DNA of 64,000 bases from Sphingobacterium spiritivorum (lineage in GTDB: Bacteria > Bacteroidota > Bacteroidia > Sphingobacteriales > Sphingobacteriaceae). The notes under the pieces are model-generated. The model saw only the letters and a list, made by a program, of their open reading frames with translations. It was not told the origin of the DNA and did not search any database. The stretch covers positions 5,084,001-5,148,000 of the forward strand of contig NZ_CP068082.1 in NCBI RefSeq assembly GCF_016724845.1. Direction: 5' to 3'. This document shows positions 26,963 through 35,238 of the stretch, piece after piece (the stretch's first letter is position 1; each line of letters begins with the position of its first letter). The translations under genes were made by a program, and so were the position numbers.

Positions 26963-28330
26963 TTAATTAAGCTTATCCTTATCTACTTTTTCAACTTTAC
27001 TTTTATCTTTTAAAGTTTTTGAAATTGCATTAAATGGTCTGGAGACAACTTCCTGATCTTTCTTCAATCCCGACAAGATGATAATATTATTATCGTCCTG
27101 AATACCGGTTTTGACCTCCACCATATCGACCTCTTTTCCGTTTACCACAAATACATATTCTTTAGCTCCTGCATTTTCAGTTTTATCAGCTTTTTTAGAT
27201 TTATCCTCTTTATTCGCGGCATCATCTCCTTTAGTTTCATCAGATTTGATCTCATCGGTACGGATAGTAACTGATTGAATCGGCACTACCAATCCTGAAG
27301 AAGTCTTAGTTCTGATCTGAACTGTTGCAGAAAGGCCCGGTCTGAATGGAGAGGGGTTCTTGAGATTGTTATTCAGTATATCTGCGTATGATTCCGGAGA
27401 TATCCTTACTTTCACATTAAAGTTTGTTACCTGCTCAGCCGTAGATGCCGCTGTAGTAGTTGCTGCACTCTTTGATGAGCTCGCTATTTCAGTGACCACT
27501 CCTACAAACTTACGACCCTGAAAAGCATCTACTTCTATATCGGCCTGATCTCCCAGCTTCACTCTGTTTATATCATTTTCATTGACATCAACATTCACTT
27601 CCATAGATGACATATTCGCAATACGCATGATCTCAGTACCGGCCATCTGTGCAGTTCCTACTACACGTTCTCCCAGTTCTACAGACAGCAAAGAAATGAC
27701 ACCATCTGAAGGAGCGTAAATAGTTGTTCTTGCCAGATTATCTCCGGCTTGTTTGACTGATGCCTGCGACTGATCGATCCCGTATCGGGTAGCACGCACA
27801 CTCTGTCTCTGCGCTTCTATAGAAGCCAGTGCACTGCGATAATCCGCTTCTGCCTTGTCCATTTCTGCTGCAGATATTACACGTTTTTTGAAAAGCTCCT
27901 GATTTCTTTTGAATGTGGCTTCAGTATTCACAAAATTAGCTTCCTGTTGCTTCAACTGTTGTTGCGAAGAAGCTAATGTTGCACGCTGTATATTCAATGA
28001 CGCTACCGCCTGATCAAAACCGGACTGAAGAATATCGGGTTTTACACGACACAGTACTTGTCCCTTCCTTACGACATCTCCTTCTTTGATATTCAGTTCA
28101 ATGATCTCCCCTGAAACTTCAGAACTCAGTTTGACTTCAAATTCGGGCTGGATTTTACCACTGGCTGATACCAGTTCGTGAACAGTTCGCTCCTGAACCT
28201 TATCCACCGCTACTTTGATTACGTTACCATCACCAAACCATCCCAATTTATTGCCGGCAACAAATACGACGAGAATTACTACTGCCGCAATTACCAGAAT
28301 GAGAGGAAGTCTATTTTTTTTCTTAGCCAT
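26963..28330 (-). CDS. Periplasmic adaptor subunit of a tripartite efflux system (HlyD/MacA type)
   Basis: 455 aa. An N-terminal membrane anchor (residues 7-28) precedes the biotinyl-lipoyl halves (SGKIQPEFEVKLSSEVSGEI), a coiled-coil hairpin of about 100 residues (FDQAVASLNIQRAT to GDNLARTT) and the beta-barrel (MEVNVDVNENDINRVKLGD). A lysine/aspartate-rich low-complexity insert of about 30 residues lies near residue 375, between barrel and membrane-proximal domain. TolC is encoded 26 bp upstream in the same operon, but no MacB-like ABC permease or RND pump follows. The pump must be encoded elsewhere or has been lost. Confidence 0.92.
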   Translation of the reverse strand: MAKKKNRLPLILVIAAVVILVVFVAGNKLGWFGDGNVIKVAVDKVQERTVHELVSASGKIQPEFEVKLSSEVSGEIIELNIKEGDVVRKGQVLCRVKPDILQSGFDQAVASLNIQRATLASSQQQLKQQEANFVNTEATFKRNQELFKKRVISAAEMDKAEADYRSALASIEAQRQSVRATRYGIDQSQASVKQAGDNLARTTIYAPSDGVISLLSVELGERVVGTAQMAGTEIMRIANMSSMEVNVDVNENDINRVKLGDQADIEVDAFQGRKFVGVVTEIASSSKSAATTTAASTAEQVTNFNVKVRISPESYADILNNNLKNPSPFRPGLSATVQIRTKTSSGLVVPIQSVTIRTDEIKSDETKGDDAANKEDKSKKADKTENAGAKEYVFVVNGKEVDMVEVKTGIQDDNNIIILSGLKKDQEVVSRPFNAISKTLKDKSKVEKVDKDKLN

Positions 28331-28356
28331 TTATCGTTAATAATAAGTTTTGCAAT

Positions 28357-29733
28357 TTAAAATTTTATTGGATTGCCAATATAGTAATCTATTACTTTTT
28401 CCTTGAATACAGATGTATATTTTGCCTGAATCATATCAAATTCAGCTTTATTCATTTTTGTCTGTGCGGTAGATAGTTCCATTGCATTCGCCATGCCTAC
28501 ATCATAACGTTCCTTGATGACCTCATAGGCTTCTTTTGCTGTTACAAAAGCTGTTTCTGACGATACAAACTGCTGACGTGCAGCTTTCAGATCCAGTACA
28601 GCCTGATTAATTGTTTTATTCAGATTCCGCTTGACCAGATCTTCCTGATTTTGTGCCTGCAATCTGCCAATTTTAGCCTTTGCAACCGCTGTTTTTGTTC
28701 TTCTGTTATTAAAAATCGGAACATTGAGAGACAGCCCTGCGGAGAATGATTTATTCTGATCCAATTGTTCCCCGAAAGGCATCCGTATAAATTGCGGATT
28801 CATGGGATCTAAAGTATTAGGATCAACTTTTTTAGCATTGGAAGAATAATTAGTTCCATATCCGGTAGAGATCGATACTGTAGGATAATATCCGCCCTGT
28901 GCAATTTCTATATTCTTTTCGGCAACCTGTGTATTGATCTGAGCCTGTTTGATGTCCGGCTGTGTGTCCAGAGCACGGGAAAATACATTCCGTGCATCAT
29001 AAGTAGTTGCTTCAGATATTAACGCTGATATATCGGGTTTAACAAGTGAAATACTGGTGTCGCCCGGCATCTCCATCAGCTGCTTCAGCTCCAGCATGGA
29101 CAATTCATATGCATTATTGGAATTAAGCATATTTAATTCATCCGTAGCAACCTGGTTCTTGGCCTGAGAAAGATCCGCCAATGTCTTGTTGCCGACTTCA
29201 AACTGAATAGAATCTGTACGAAGTTGTTCTTTGGAAAGTTTTAATTGTTGCTTACTTGCTTCATATAGCTCATTATTCGTAATCGCCTGCAGATAATTGG
29301 TCAGTACAGACAGAATAAGATCATTCTTAGCTTTTTCCACAGCTGTTGCATCCGATAGCAATTGAAGTTTATTTGCCTTCACCTGATTTACAAGTTGAAA
29401 TCCCTGAAATACAGCATAGGAAGAGGATAATTGAGCATTAGCATTATGATTCCATTGCCCGCGGACAACATTACCACTTACCTGGTCAAATCCAAAACCA
29501 TAATTATTACTCTGATTACCGTTCAGACTAAGATTCGGATAAAGATTACCCTTCGCCTGCGACACATCCTGCTCGGTGAGCTGCCTTCTGTATTCTGCCT
29601 CTTTTATTTGCAGATTACGCTCCAGAGTCAGCTTTATGGCCTCCTGGACAGTAATATTGCTCTGCGCCTGACAAAATGTTGCCAATGATAAGCATGCCCC
29701 CAAAACTAGGTAGTTGGTCAATTTTTTGGCCAT
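28357..29733 (-). CDS. TolC family outer-membrane efflux protein
   Basis: 458 aa with a signal peptide ending near CQAQ (residue 24). Two OEP repeats are visible, each opening with a helix rich in Gln/Asn and Leu: ITVQEAIKLTLERNLQIKEAEYRR (split as usual) and DARNVFSRALDTQPDIKQAQINTQ. The outer-membrane strand regions follow LSLNGNQSNNYGFG and VSISTGYGTNY. It forms the exit duct of a tripartite pump and is first in the operon, before the adaptor gene. Confidence 0.94.
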   Translation of the reverse strand: MAKKLTNYLVLGACLSLATFCQAQSNITVQEAIKLTLERNLQIKEAEYRRQLTEQDVSQAKGNLYPNLSLNGNQSNNYGFGFDQVSGNVVRGQWNHNANAQLSSSYAVFQGFQLVNQVKANKLQLLSDATAVEKAKNDLILSVLTNYLQAITNNELYEASKQQLKLSKEQLRTDSIQFEVGNKTLADLSQAKNQVATDELNMLNSNNAYELSMLELKQLMEMPGDTSISLVKPDISALISEATTYDARNVFSRALDTQPDIKQAQINTQVAEKNIEIAQGGYYPTVSISTGYGTNYSSNAKKVDPNTLDPMNPQFIRMPFGEQLDQNKSFSAGLSLNVPIFNNRRTKTAVAKAKIGRLQAQNQEDLVKRNLNKTINQAVLDLKAARQQFVSSETAFVTAKEAYEVIKERYDVGMANAMELSTAQTKMNKAEFDMIQAKYTSVFKEKVIDYYIGNPIKF

Positions 29734-29759
29734 TCTTCTATTAAAATGTTATGATTTCA

Positions 29760-29767
29760 TAAATTTG
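29760..29767 (+). promoter_or_regulatory. -7 promoter box for the polysaccharide deacetylase gene
   Basis: TAAATTTG matches TAnnTTTG, 25 bp upstream of the ATG at 29792. Confidence 0.45.
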
Positions 29768-29791
29768 GTATAATTATTTGAATTTCACAAC

Positions 29792-30400
29792 ATGTATTTA
29801 GTTAAAGCACCATTTTTTCTGAAGTGGTATTATCCGAACAATATCTTATGGAACAAATCCAGAGAAGAGAAAAAACTGTATTTAACATTTGATGATGGTC
29901 CAATACCGGAGATCACACCATATATTCTGGACACCTTAAAGGCTTTTGATGTCAGGGGAACTTTCTTTTGTGTGGGAGAGAATATTGTAAAACACCCTGA
30001 AATTTACGCGCGCATACTTGCGGAAGGACATCGTGTAGGCAATCATACTTACAATCATTTGAAGGGATGGGATACTCCTGATCAGGAGTATCTGGAAAAC
30101 ATCAGTAAATGTCAGCAACTAACCGGGACGGATCTTTTCAGACCTCCGTACGGACGTCCCAAAAGAAGTCAGCTTCGGCAGTTAAAACAATATCAGGTCG
30201 TTATGTGGGATATTCTTTCCGGTGATTTTGATCTGGAACTGACACCTGAAAATTGCCTTAAAAACGTTTTAAAGTATACAAAAAATGGCTCTGTCATTGT
30301 CTTTCACGACAATATCAAAGCCATTCCAAGAGTTACTTATGCCCTGCCTAAAACATTGGAACATTTTACTGCATTAGGGTATACATTTCACACTTTATAA
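29792..30400 (+). CDS. Polysaccharide deacetylase family protein (NodB homology domain)
   Basis: 202 aa. All NodB motifs are present in order: TFDDGP (about residue 32, catalytic Asp and metal Asp), HTYNH (about 83, metal His pair), RPPYGRPK (about 115), WDILSGDFD and the C-terminal VIVFHDN with the catalytic His. Enzymes of this type remove N- or O-acetyl groups from peptidoglycan, chitin or capsule polymers with a divalent metal. No clear signal peptide is seen, although the N-terminus is hydrophobic (MYLVKAPFFLKWYYP). It converges with the DUF4249 gene with a 2-bp gap and no terminator. Confidence 0.93.
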   Translation: MYLVKAPFFLKWYYPNNILWNKSREEKKLYLTFDDGPIPEITPYILDTLKAFDVRGTFFCVGENIVKHPEIYARILAEGHRVGNHTYNHLKGWDTPDQEYLENISKCQQLTGTDLFRPPYGRPKRSQLRQLKQYQVVMWDILSGDFDLELTPENCLKNVLKYTKNGSVIVFHDNIKAIPRVTYALPKTLEHFTALGYTFHTL

Positions 30401-30402
30401 GA

Positions 30403-31182
30403 TTATTCAATAATGGTTGAATATTCTTTAGCACTGCTGGTACTAAAGTATCCAAGTGCGCCGTTTGTAATATTTGATGTAGGATTGGCAGGTGATGCCG
30501 ATCCCGGATTAGTAAGCTGAAAATCATTCCAGTATCTGTACACACCTTTATCTATACATTGTCTGCGAATGACTACTTCATCACCTGTGAAAAGGTCATT
30601 ATCTTCATTGGCAATATCATGAGATACGGATAATCCATCGTTGAATTTATCACTTAATACAGCTGCGAATTCCATCTTTTTCTTATTCACAGAGATCAGA
30701 TAGCGGTAATAGTTTTCTACTCCTACGGGATCAGTAAAAGTAAAAACGACATACTTATAAATCTCTCCAAAAATGCTTTCCTCTTTCAACCCAAACTTTT
30801 CAACTTCTACATAAGGCGGCACTGATGATAAACTTTCATACACCTGTCCGTCAACTGTTACACTAAGCTTGTATGATCTGCCGACTCTCAGCTGCATATT
30901 ACGGACTGAATAGTTTCCATTCTGGTCGCTTAACTGAAAAGTGTAGGTTCTCCCTCCCACTTCTGTCACCTGTACAGCAGCATCATTCACCGGAATACTG
31001 TTTGCCGGTTGGTTAAAGGCAATGGTCTTACTGACTCTTATCTGGTGCTGATCCGAAAGGTTACTTAAGTCACCTACAATAACAACTTTAGGGCTGGCAT
31101 CATTAAGATTTATATCAATCTTATCTTCACAGGAGACCAGCAAAACACTAAACAACAATACGATATAATAAATTCTTTGCAT
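30403..31182 (-). CDS. DUF4249 domain lipoprotein
   Basis: 259 aa from the ATG at 31182 (MQRIYYIVLLFSVLLVSCEDK), chosen because it gives a proper lipoprotein signal with lipobox LVSC; a longer in-frame start would overlap the upstream gene. The chain has the family's two beta-sandwich parts (VVIVGDLSNLSDQHQIRVSKT, VPVNDAAVQVTEVGG, GRSYKLSVTVDGQVYES). DUF4249 lipoproteins are usually encoded right after a TonB receptor, as here (4-bp gap), and are thought to sit on that receptor at the cell surface, SusD-fashion; ligand unknown. Confidence 0.92.
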   Translation of the reverse strand: MQRIYYIVLLFSVLLVSCEDKIDINLNDASPKVVIVGDLSNLSDQHQIRVSKTIAFNQPANSIPVNDAAVQVTEVGGRTYTFQLSDQNGNYSVRNMQLRVGRSYKLSVTVDGQVYESLSSVPPYVEVEKFGLKEESIFGEIYKYVVFTFTDPVGVENYYRYLISVNKKKMEFAAVLSDKFNDGLSVSHDIANEDNDLFTGDEVVIRRQCIDKGVYRYWNDFQLTNPGSASPANPTSNITNGALGYFSTSSAKEYSTIIE

Positions 31183-31186
31183 GATA

Positions 31187-33511
31187 TTAAAATTTAAAGT
31201 CCCAGGTAATAGAAGGAATAGCTCCGAATAATGCAATACGATACGCTTCTGTAATATTCGAGTTGTCTTCGTTTTCTCTGAAGTCTATGATATAGGCATT
31301 TTTACGGTTGTAGGCATTATAAACACCAAATGACCAGCTGGAATGATATTTTTTGCCGGGACGTTTTCGTGAATAGGTAGCAGAAAGATCAAGTCTGTGA
31401 TAGGCCGGCATACGGTATCCGTTTCTTTCGGTATAGTAAAACATCGTACGGCCATCCACTTCATATTTACCACTAGGGAATGTGATCGCATTACCAGTAT
31501 TATATACAAATGTAGCACCTAATGTCCATTTCTTACTCAATTGATAAATCCCTACAACGGATACGTCATGCGTACGGTCTTGTCTGGCATTGAACCATGA
31601 TCCGTTATTGATCTCATCAAACTGGCGTTCACTTTTGGATAAGGTATAGCTGATCCATCCGTTGAAGCGTCCTTCTCTTTTTCTAAGATACCATTCCAGT
31701 CCGTATGCTCTGCCTTCACCATACAACAGCTCTCCTTCCAGATACTTATTAGCCTGCAGGTCTGCCCCATTTCTGAAATCGATCTGATTTCCCATTTGTT
31801 TGTAATATGCTTCTACTGAAAACTCATAGGTATTGTCTTTGAAGTTGCGGAAATATCCGAATGCTCCCTGATTGGCATACTGGGGTTTGATATTTGCACT
31901 GCTTAATACATATTGGTCAGTAGGCAGACTCGATGTCGTATTGGTCAGCTGATGCAGATTTTGTGTGATACGGTTGAACGATAATTTTAAACTTTGTTTT
32001 TCATTCAGCTTGTAAGACATGGATAATCTGGGTTCCAGATTAAGGTATTGCTTGATCACTTTATTATCTCCGTAAGTATTGCTGCCTATCGGTTCTCCTT
32101 CTTCATCATAGTTGTAGAAAGTGCCCGGACCAAGTACAAAAAAGTCTGATAATCGCATACCATAAATCATAGAAAGTCGGTCTGTGGGCTTCCACTCATG
32201 TGAAAAGTATGCAGATGCATCGAGGCCTTTACGAGGTTCGATAAAGATAGAGTTGACCTCCGAACCTCCTATAGCATTCAGACTTGCAGGAGATATTTTT
32301 TGATAAAGCAGGTGAACCCCGAATTTGAAGGTATTCTTAGGATTGGTGAAATATTGAAAATCTTCCTTAAAGTTCCAGTTATTGATCTTTGAGGCAATCT
32401 TAAATTCATTATTATCACTATTTACATTCACATTGTAATTGAAATTACTGTAGATCAGTGAGGTATTGCTGAATAGTTTATCATTAATTACATTATTCCA
32501 ACGTAAGGTAGCTGTAGCATTTCCCCAATCAAAACTGAATTTATCTGAATAACCGAGTTCGTCTTTTCCGAAGTATCCGGAAACATAAATGGTATTTTTG
32601 TCATTCAGTTTGTAATTGGCTTTAGCATTCAGATCGTAAAAGTAAAGCTTACTTTTCTTTGCATCTTCATCATTTGATAACTTCAGGAACATATCTGCAT
32701 ATGTTCTTCTTCCGCTTATCATAAATGAACTCTTGTCTTTTACAATTGGGGCTTCGACCTTCAACCGGGAAGCGATAAGTCCTATCCCTCCTTCCATACT
32801 GAATTCTTTGCTGTTTCCATCTAACATGGTAATATCCATTACAGATGAGATACGCCCTCCGTATTGAGCAGGGATTCCGCCTTTATAAAGCTCGACATCT
32901 TTGATAGCATCTGAATTGAATGTAGAGAAAAAACCCAAAAGGTGAGAAGAGTTATACACAGTGGCTTCATCCAGCAAGATAAGATTCTGGTCTCCACCTC
33001 CACCTCTTACATAGAAATTAGCACTACCCTCTCCTCCGGACGCAACTCCTGGTAACAACTGGAATGTTTTTAAGATATCCTTTTCACCAAAGACGACAGG
33101 AATATTACGGATTTCAGATGTATTGAACTTGAAACTTCCCATCTGCGGACTTTCTACATTACTGTTTTTCTTACGGGCAGACACAACGACTTCTTCCAGT
33201 TCATTCTGATTAGGAATCAATTCAACATTTTTCTTCATGTTATCATTAATAGTGATAACTTCTTCAGTTATAGTATAACCGACGTAACGAAATGTCAATT
33301 TATGCTGTCCCGCAGGAAGGCTCAACGCATAATAACCGTAATTGTTGGTTCGTGCTATAAATTTTGGGTCTTCACCTTGTACAATGGCACCTATTAAGGT
33401 CTCACCTGTACTATTATCCCGTATAAATCCACTGATGGTATACGTATTTTGTGCCACGCACACTTTTACTACAAATAAAAAAATGAGAAGGGCTGATATT
33501 CTTAGAAACAT
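31187..33511 (-). CDS. TonB-dependent outer-membrane receptor
   Basis: 774 aa with a signal peptide (cleaved near CVAQN, residue 21). Residues about 22-110 are a CarboxypepD_reg domain (TISGFIRDNSTGETLIGAI); the plug follows with FYVRGGGGDQNLILLDEATVYN and VELYKGGIPAQYGGRISSVMDI; the rest is a 22-strand barrel ending in ITWDFKF. This is the shorter type partnered with DUF4249, not a SusC. It probably imports a siderophore, peptide or small glycan; the substrate is unknown. It forms an operon with the DUF4249 lipoprotein gene. Confidence 0.95.
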   Translation of the reverse strand: MFLRISALLIFLFVVKVCVAQNTYTISGFIRDNSTGETLIGAIVQGEDPKFIARTNNYGYYALSLPAGQHKLTFRYVGYTITEEVITINDNMKKNVELIPNQNELEEVVVSARKKNSNVESPQMGSFKFNTSEIRNIPVVFGEKDILKTFQLLPGVASGGEGSANFYVRGGGGDQNLILLDEATVYNSSHLLGFFSTFNSDAIKDVELYKGGIPAQYGGRISSVMDITMLDGNSKEFSMEGGIGLIASRLKVEAPIVKDKSSFMISGRRTYADMFLKLSNDEDAKKSKLYFYDLNAKANYKLNDKNTIYVSGYFGKDELGYSDKFSFDWGNATATLRWNNVINDKLFSNTSLIYSNFNYNVNVNSDNNEFKIASKINNWNFKEDFQYFTNPKNTFKFGVHLLYQKISPASLNAIGGSEVNSIFIEPRKGLDASAYFSHEWKPTDRLSMIYGMRLSDFFVLGPGTFYNYDEEGEPIGSNTYGDNKVIKQYLNLEPRLSMSYKLNEKQSLKLSFNRITQNLHQLTNTTSSLPTDQYVLSSANIKPQYANQGAFGYFRNFKDNTYEFSVEAYYKQMGNQIDFRNGADLQANKYLEGELLYGEGRAYGLEWYLRKREGRFNGWISYTLSKSERQFDEINNGSWFNARQDRTHDVSVVGIYQLSKKWTLGATFVYNTGNAITFPSGKYEVDGRTMFYYTERNGYRMPAYHRLDLSATYSRKRPGKKYHSSWSFGVYNAYNRKNAYIIDFRENEDNSNITEAYRIALFGAIPSITWDFKF

Positions 33512-33895
33512 ATTGTCATAAATCTTTCAGCCGGTAAAAATAGCATAAAATACCGATAAAACAATCTGACAGCCAATGTTTATTTTCTGTTAAGTTTATT
33601 GTTAATCTGTAATTTGAATATTAATTTACACAAAAATTAATATTTACAACCGAAATATAATCAGGCGTCTGTTTTCATTTATATTTCATAACCAAAAACT
33701 AATAATCAATCCTTTAATCGAAATCTTTTGTGTAGATTTTTCTGATTAATGCTATTATCAGACAGCTTCATTGACTATCAGAAATAAGAATCTTGAACAT
33801 GTAACAATTCCATATCATTCTTCGGTAGTAAATATGTTATTCAGGGATTATTTTATTTTTGATGCTGACTACAGCCATTCTTTAGTTACATCACT
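33512..33895. other. Divergent intergenic region, TonB receptor / DUF2490 gene
   Basis: About 385 bp of AT-rich DNA between two divergent genes. Apart from the promoter box at 33854, I see no open frame, strong hairpin or recognisable riboswitch. Confidence 0.5.
33854..33861 (+). promoter_or_regulatory. -7 promoter box for the DUF2490 gene
   Basis: TATTTTTG matches TAnnTTTG, 34 bp upstream of the ATG at 33896; the -33 region is AT-rich without a clear TTG. Confidence 0.4.
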
Positions 33896-34567
33896 ATGAA
33901 ATTTATATTTACGACGATTTCCGCTTTACTCCTTATGCTTAGTGCGACACCATCAGCCGCACAATCAGCTTCTTCTGAAGATCTGGGTGCATGGTACATC
34001 CTTATGGGAGATGAAAAGATTGCTAAACGATGGGTATTGAGTTATGATTTTCAATATCGGAATCACAATATTATGGGAGATCTGGATCAGTTGCTTTTAA
34101 GATCGGGTATAGGATATGATCTTTCTGAAAACAACAACAATCTTTTACTGGGATACGCTTATGTATTGCAGGATATAGATGGTCTGATTCCTGAACAGAT
34201 TTCAGAGCATCGCATTTATCAGCAATTCCTCACTAAGCAAAAGTTTGGAAGAGTGGCGATAAGTCATCGTTACCGCTTTGAACAACGCTTTATGCGAAAC
34301 CGTACCGATCTGCGTATGCGCTATTTTCTAAGTGTCAATGTACCGCTTTCGGCACCGGAGATGAAACCTAAGACAGTGTATTTCAGTGCATATAATGAGG
34401 TATTTATCAACATGAAAAAAGAAGTCTTTGACCAAAACAGACTCTATGGTTATGTTGTAAGTCCTAAAATAAGAGTAGAAGCAGGTTTGCTCAATCAGCA
34501 TTTTGGAGAAAGGAAACGCAACTTATTACAGGTAAGGATGCTTACTTCCAATATTTTCGCAAATTAA
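33896..34567 (+). CDS. DUF2490 domain outer-membrane protein
   Basis: 223 aa with a signal peptide (cleavage near SAAQS, residue 24). The mature chain shows the DUF2490 pattern: LGAWYILMGDEKI, LSYDFQYRNHNIMGDLDQLLLRSGIGY, HRIYQQFL and SHRYRFEQRFMRN (about residues 122-134), then LRMRYFLSVNVPL. The family is a small beta-barrel of unknown role. The C-terminus lacks a classic terminal aromatic. It is monocistronic and followed by the repeat block. Confidence 0.87.
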   Translation: MKFIFTTISALLLMLSATPSAAQSASSEDLGAWYILMGDEKIAKRWVLSYDFQYRNHNIMGDLDQLLLRSGIGYDLSENNNNLLLGYAYVLQDIDGLIPEQISEHRIYQQFLTKQKFGRVAISHRYRFEQRFMRNRTDLRMRYFLSVNVPLSAPEMKPKTVYFSAYNEVFINMKKEVFDQNRLYGYVVSPKIRVEAGLLNQHFGERKRNLLQVRMLTSNIFAN

Positions 34568-34589
34568 TATTTTGCAGAGCTGGGTTTGA

Positions 34590-34661
34590 AAACAAAACCT
34601 ATTCCCTCTCCTTTTAAGGAGATCCTGTTCCCACTCGTCGGAAGGGTTAGGGAGAGGTTAT
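34590..34661. repeat. Intergenic repeat A, copy 1
   Basis: Shares CCTATTCCCTC-CCTTTT and GGGTTAGGGAGAGGTT with copy 2 at 34819-34867 but has an insertion of about 25 bp between the two conserved ends. The ends are partly self-complementary (CCTCTCC / GGAGAGG). Confidence 0.7.
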
Positions 34662-34670
34662 AAGCTTACA

Positions 34671-34706
34671 TTTTAACCTTTCTGCTTTTCGGACATCTCT
34701 CCTTTA
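34671..34706. repeat. Intergenic repeat B, copy 1
   Basis: TTTTAACCTTTCTGCTTTTCGGACATCTCTCC (given in two parts: TTTTAACCTTTCTGC, then TTTTCGGACATCTCTCC) aligns with copy 2 at 35045-35078. It lies immediately after repeat A copy 1. Confidence 0.6.
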
Positions 34707-34818
34707 GAAAGAAAGAAAAGATTATAGTAACGCTTCTATAAAGCCAACCTACTCTCCTTTTTAAGTTGGAAATCAAAAGGAAACTATAACATCTAAAATA
34801 TTTACAGACTTTAAAAAC

Positions 34819-34867
34819 GGAACCTATTCCCTCCCCTTTTCAAGGAGAGGGTTAGGGAGAGGTTTGG
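34819..34867. repeat. Intergenic repeat A, copy 2
   Basis: The compact version of repeat A. Its core CCCTC-CCCTTTTCAAGGA-GAGGG is an inverted repeat, flanked by AACCT on the left and AGGTT on the right, so the whole element can fold back on itself. Confidence 0.7.
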
Positions 34868-34905
34868 CTTTTACGATTATGAAAGGTTAAGAACTCAAAT
34901 CAGCG

Positions 34906-34969
34906 TCATTTGGCGTCCCCGCCAAATGATAAAACCAGAATTATCATATTGCCGGTGAGGACACCGGCA
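34906..34969. repeat. Twin REP-like hairpins
   Basis: Two perfect hairpins 20 bp apart. The first is TCATTTGGCG / CGCCAAATGA with loop TCCC (34906-34929); the second is TGCCGGTG / CACCGGCA with loop AGGA (34950-34969). Neither is followed by a T tract, so they are not ordinary terminators. The paired GC-rich arrangement recalls REP/BIME elements. Confidence 0.65.
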
Positions 34970-35044
34970 GACGCGATCAGCAACACTTATCCATGCTAAA
35001 GCTCTCCCGTTACTCTTTTTAGGGTGAAGTTTCTCACTTTTATT

Positions 35045-35078
35045 ATTTAACCTCTCTGCCCTTCGGGCATCTCTCCTT
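35045..35078. repeat. Intergenic repeat B, copy 2
   Basis: TTTAACCTCTCTGCCC then TTCGGGCATCTCTCCTT. It contains the small perfect hairpin TGCCC-TTC-GGGCA, which is degenerate in copy 1. Confidence 0.65.
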
Positions 35079-35106
35079 GAAAAAGAGAAAATGGTTATAA
35101 TAAAAA

Positions 35107-35141
35107 AAAACCAGGCCTTAACTGACGTAAGACCTGGTTTT
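35107..35141. terminator. Intrinsic terminator after the esterase gene
   Basis: AAAACCAGGCCTTA and TAAGACCTGGTTTT form a 14-bp stem with one C-A mismatch and a 7-nt loop. On the minus strand the downstream arm runs into a long T tract (the A run at 35102-35110). It lies about 100 bp beyond the esterase stop. Confidence 0.8.
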
Positions 35142-35238
35142 GAATAAGTTTATAATGTAATTAGTATGGTTTCTCTGTCACAAATATGCATACTATTATT
35201 TAAATCAGCAAATTATTTATTCATATCGGACAAAATTT

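Noticed and set aside
34568..35238. A CRISPR array in the repeat block.
   Set aside because: Repeats are few, diverged and unevenly spaced, and no cas gene is present.
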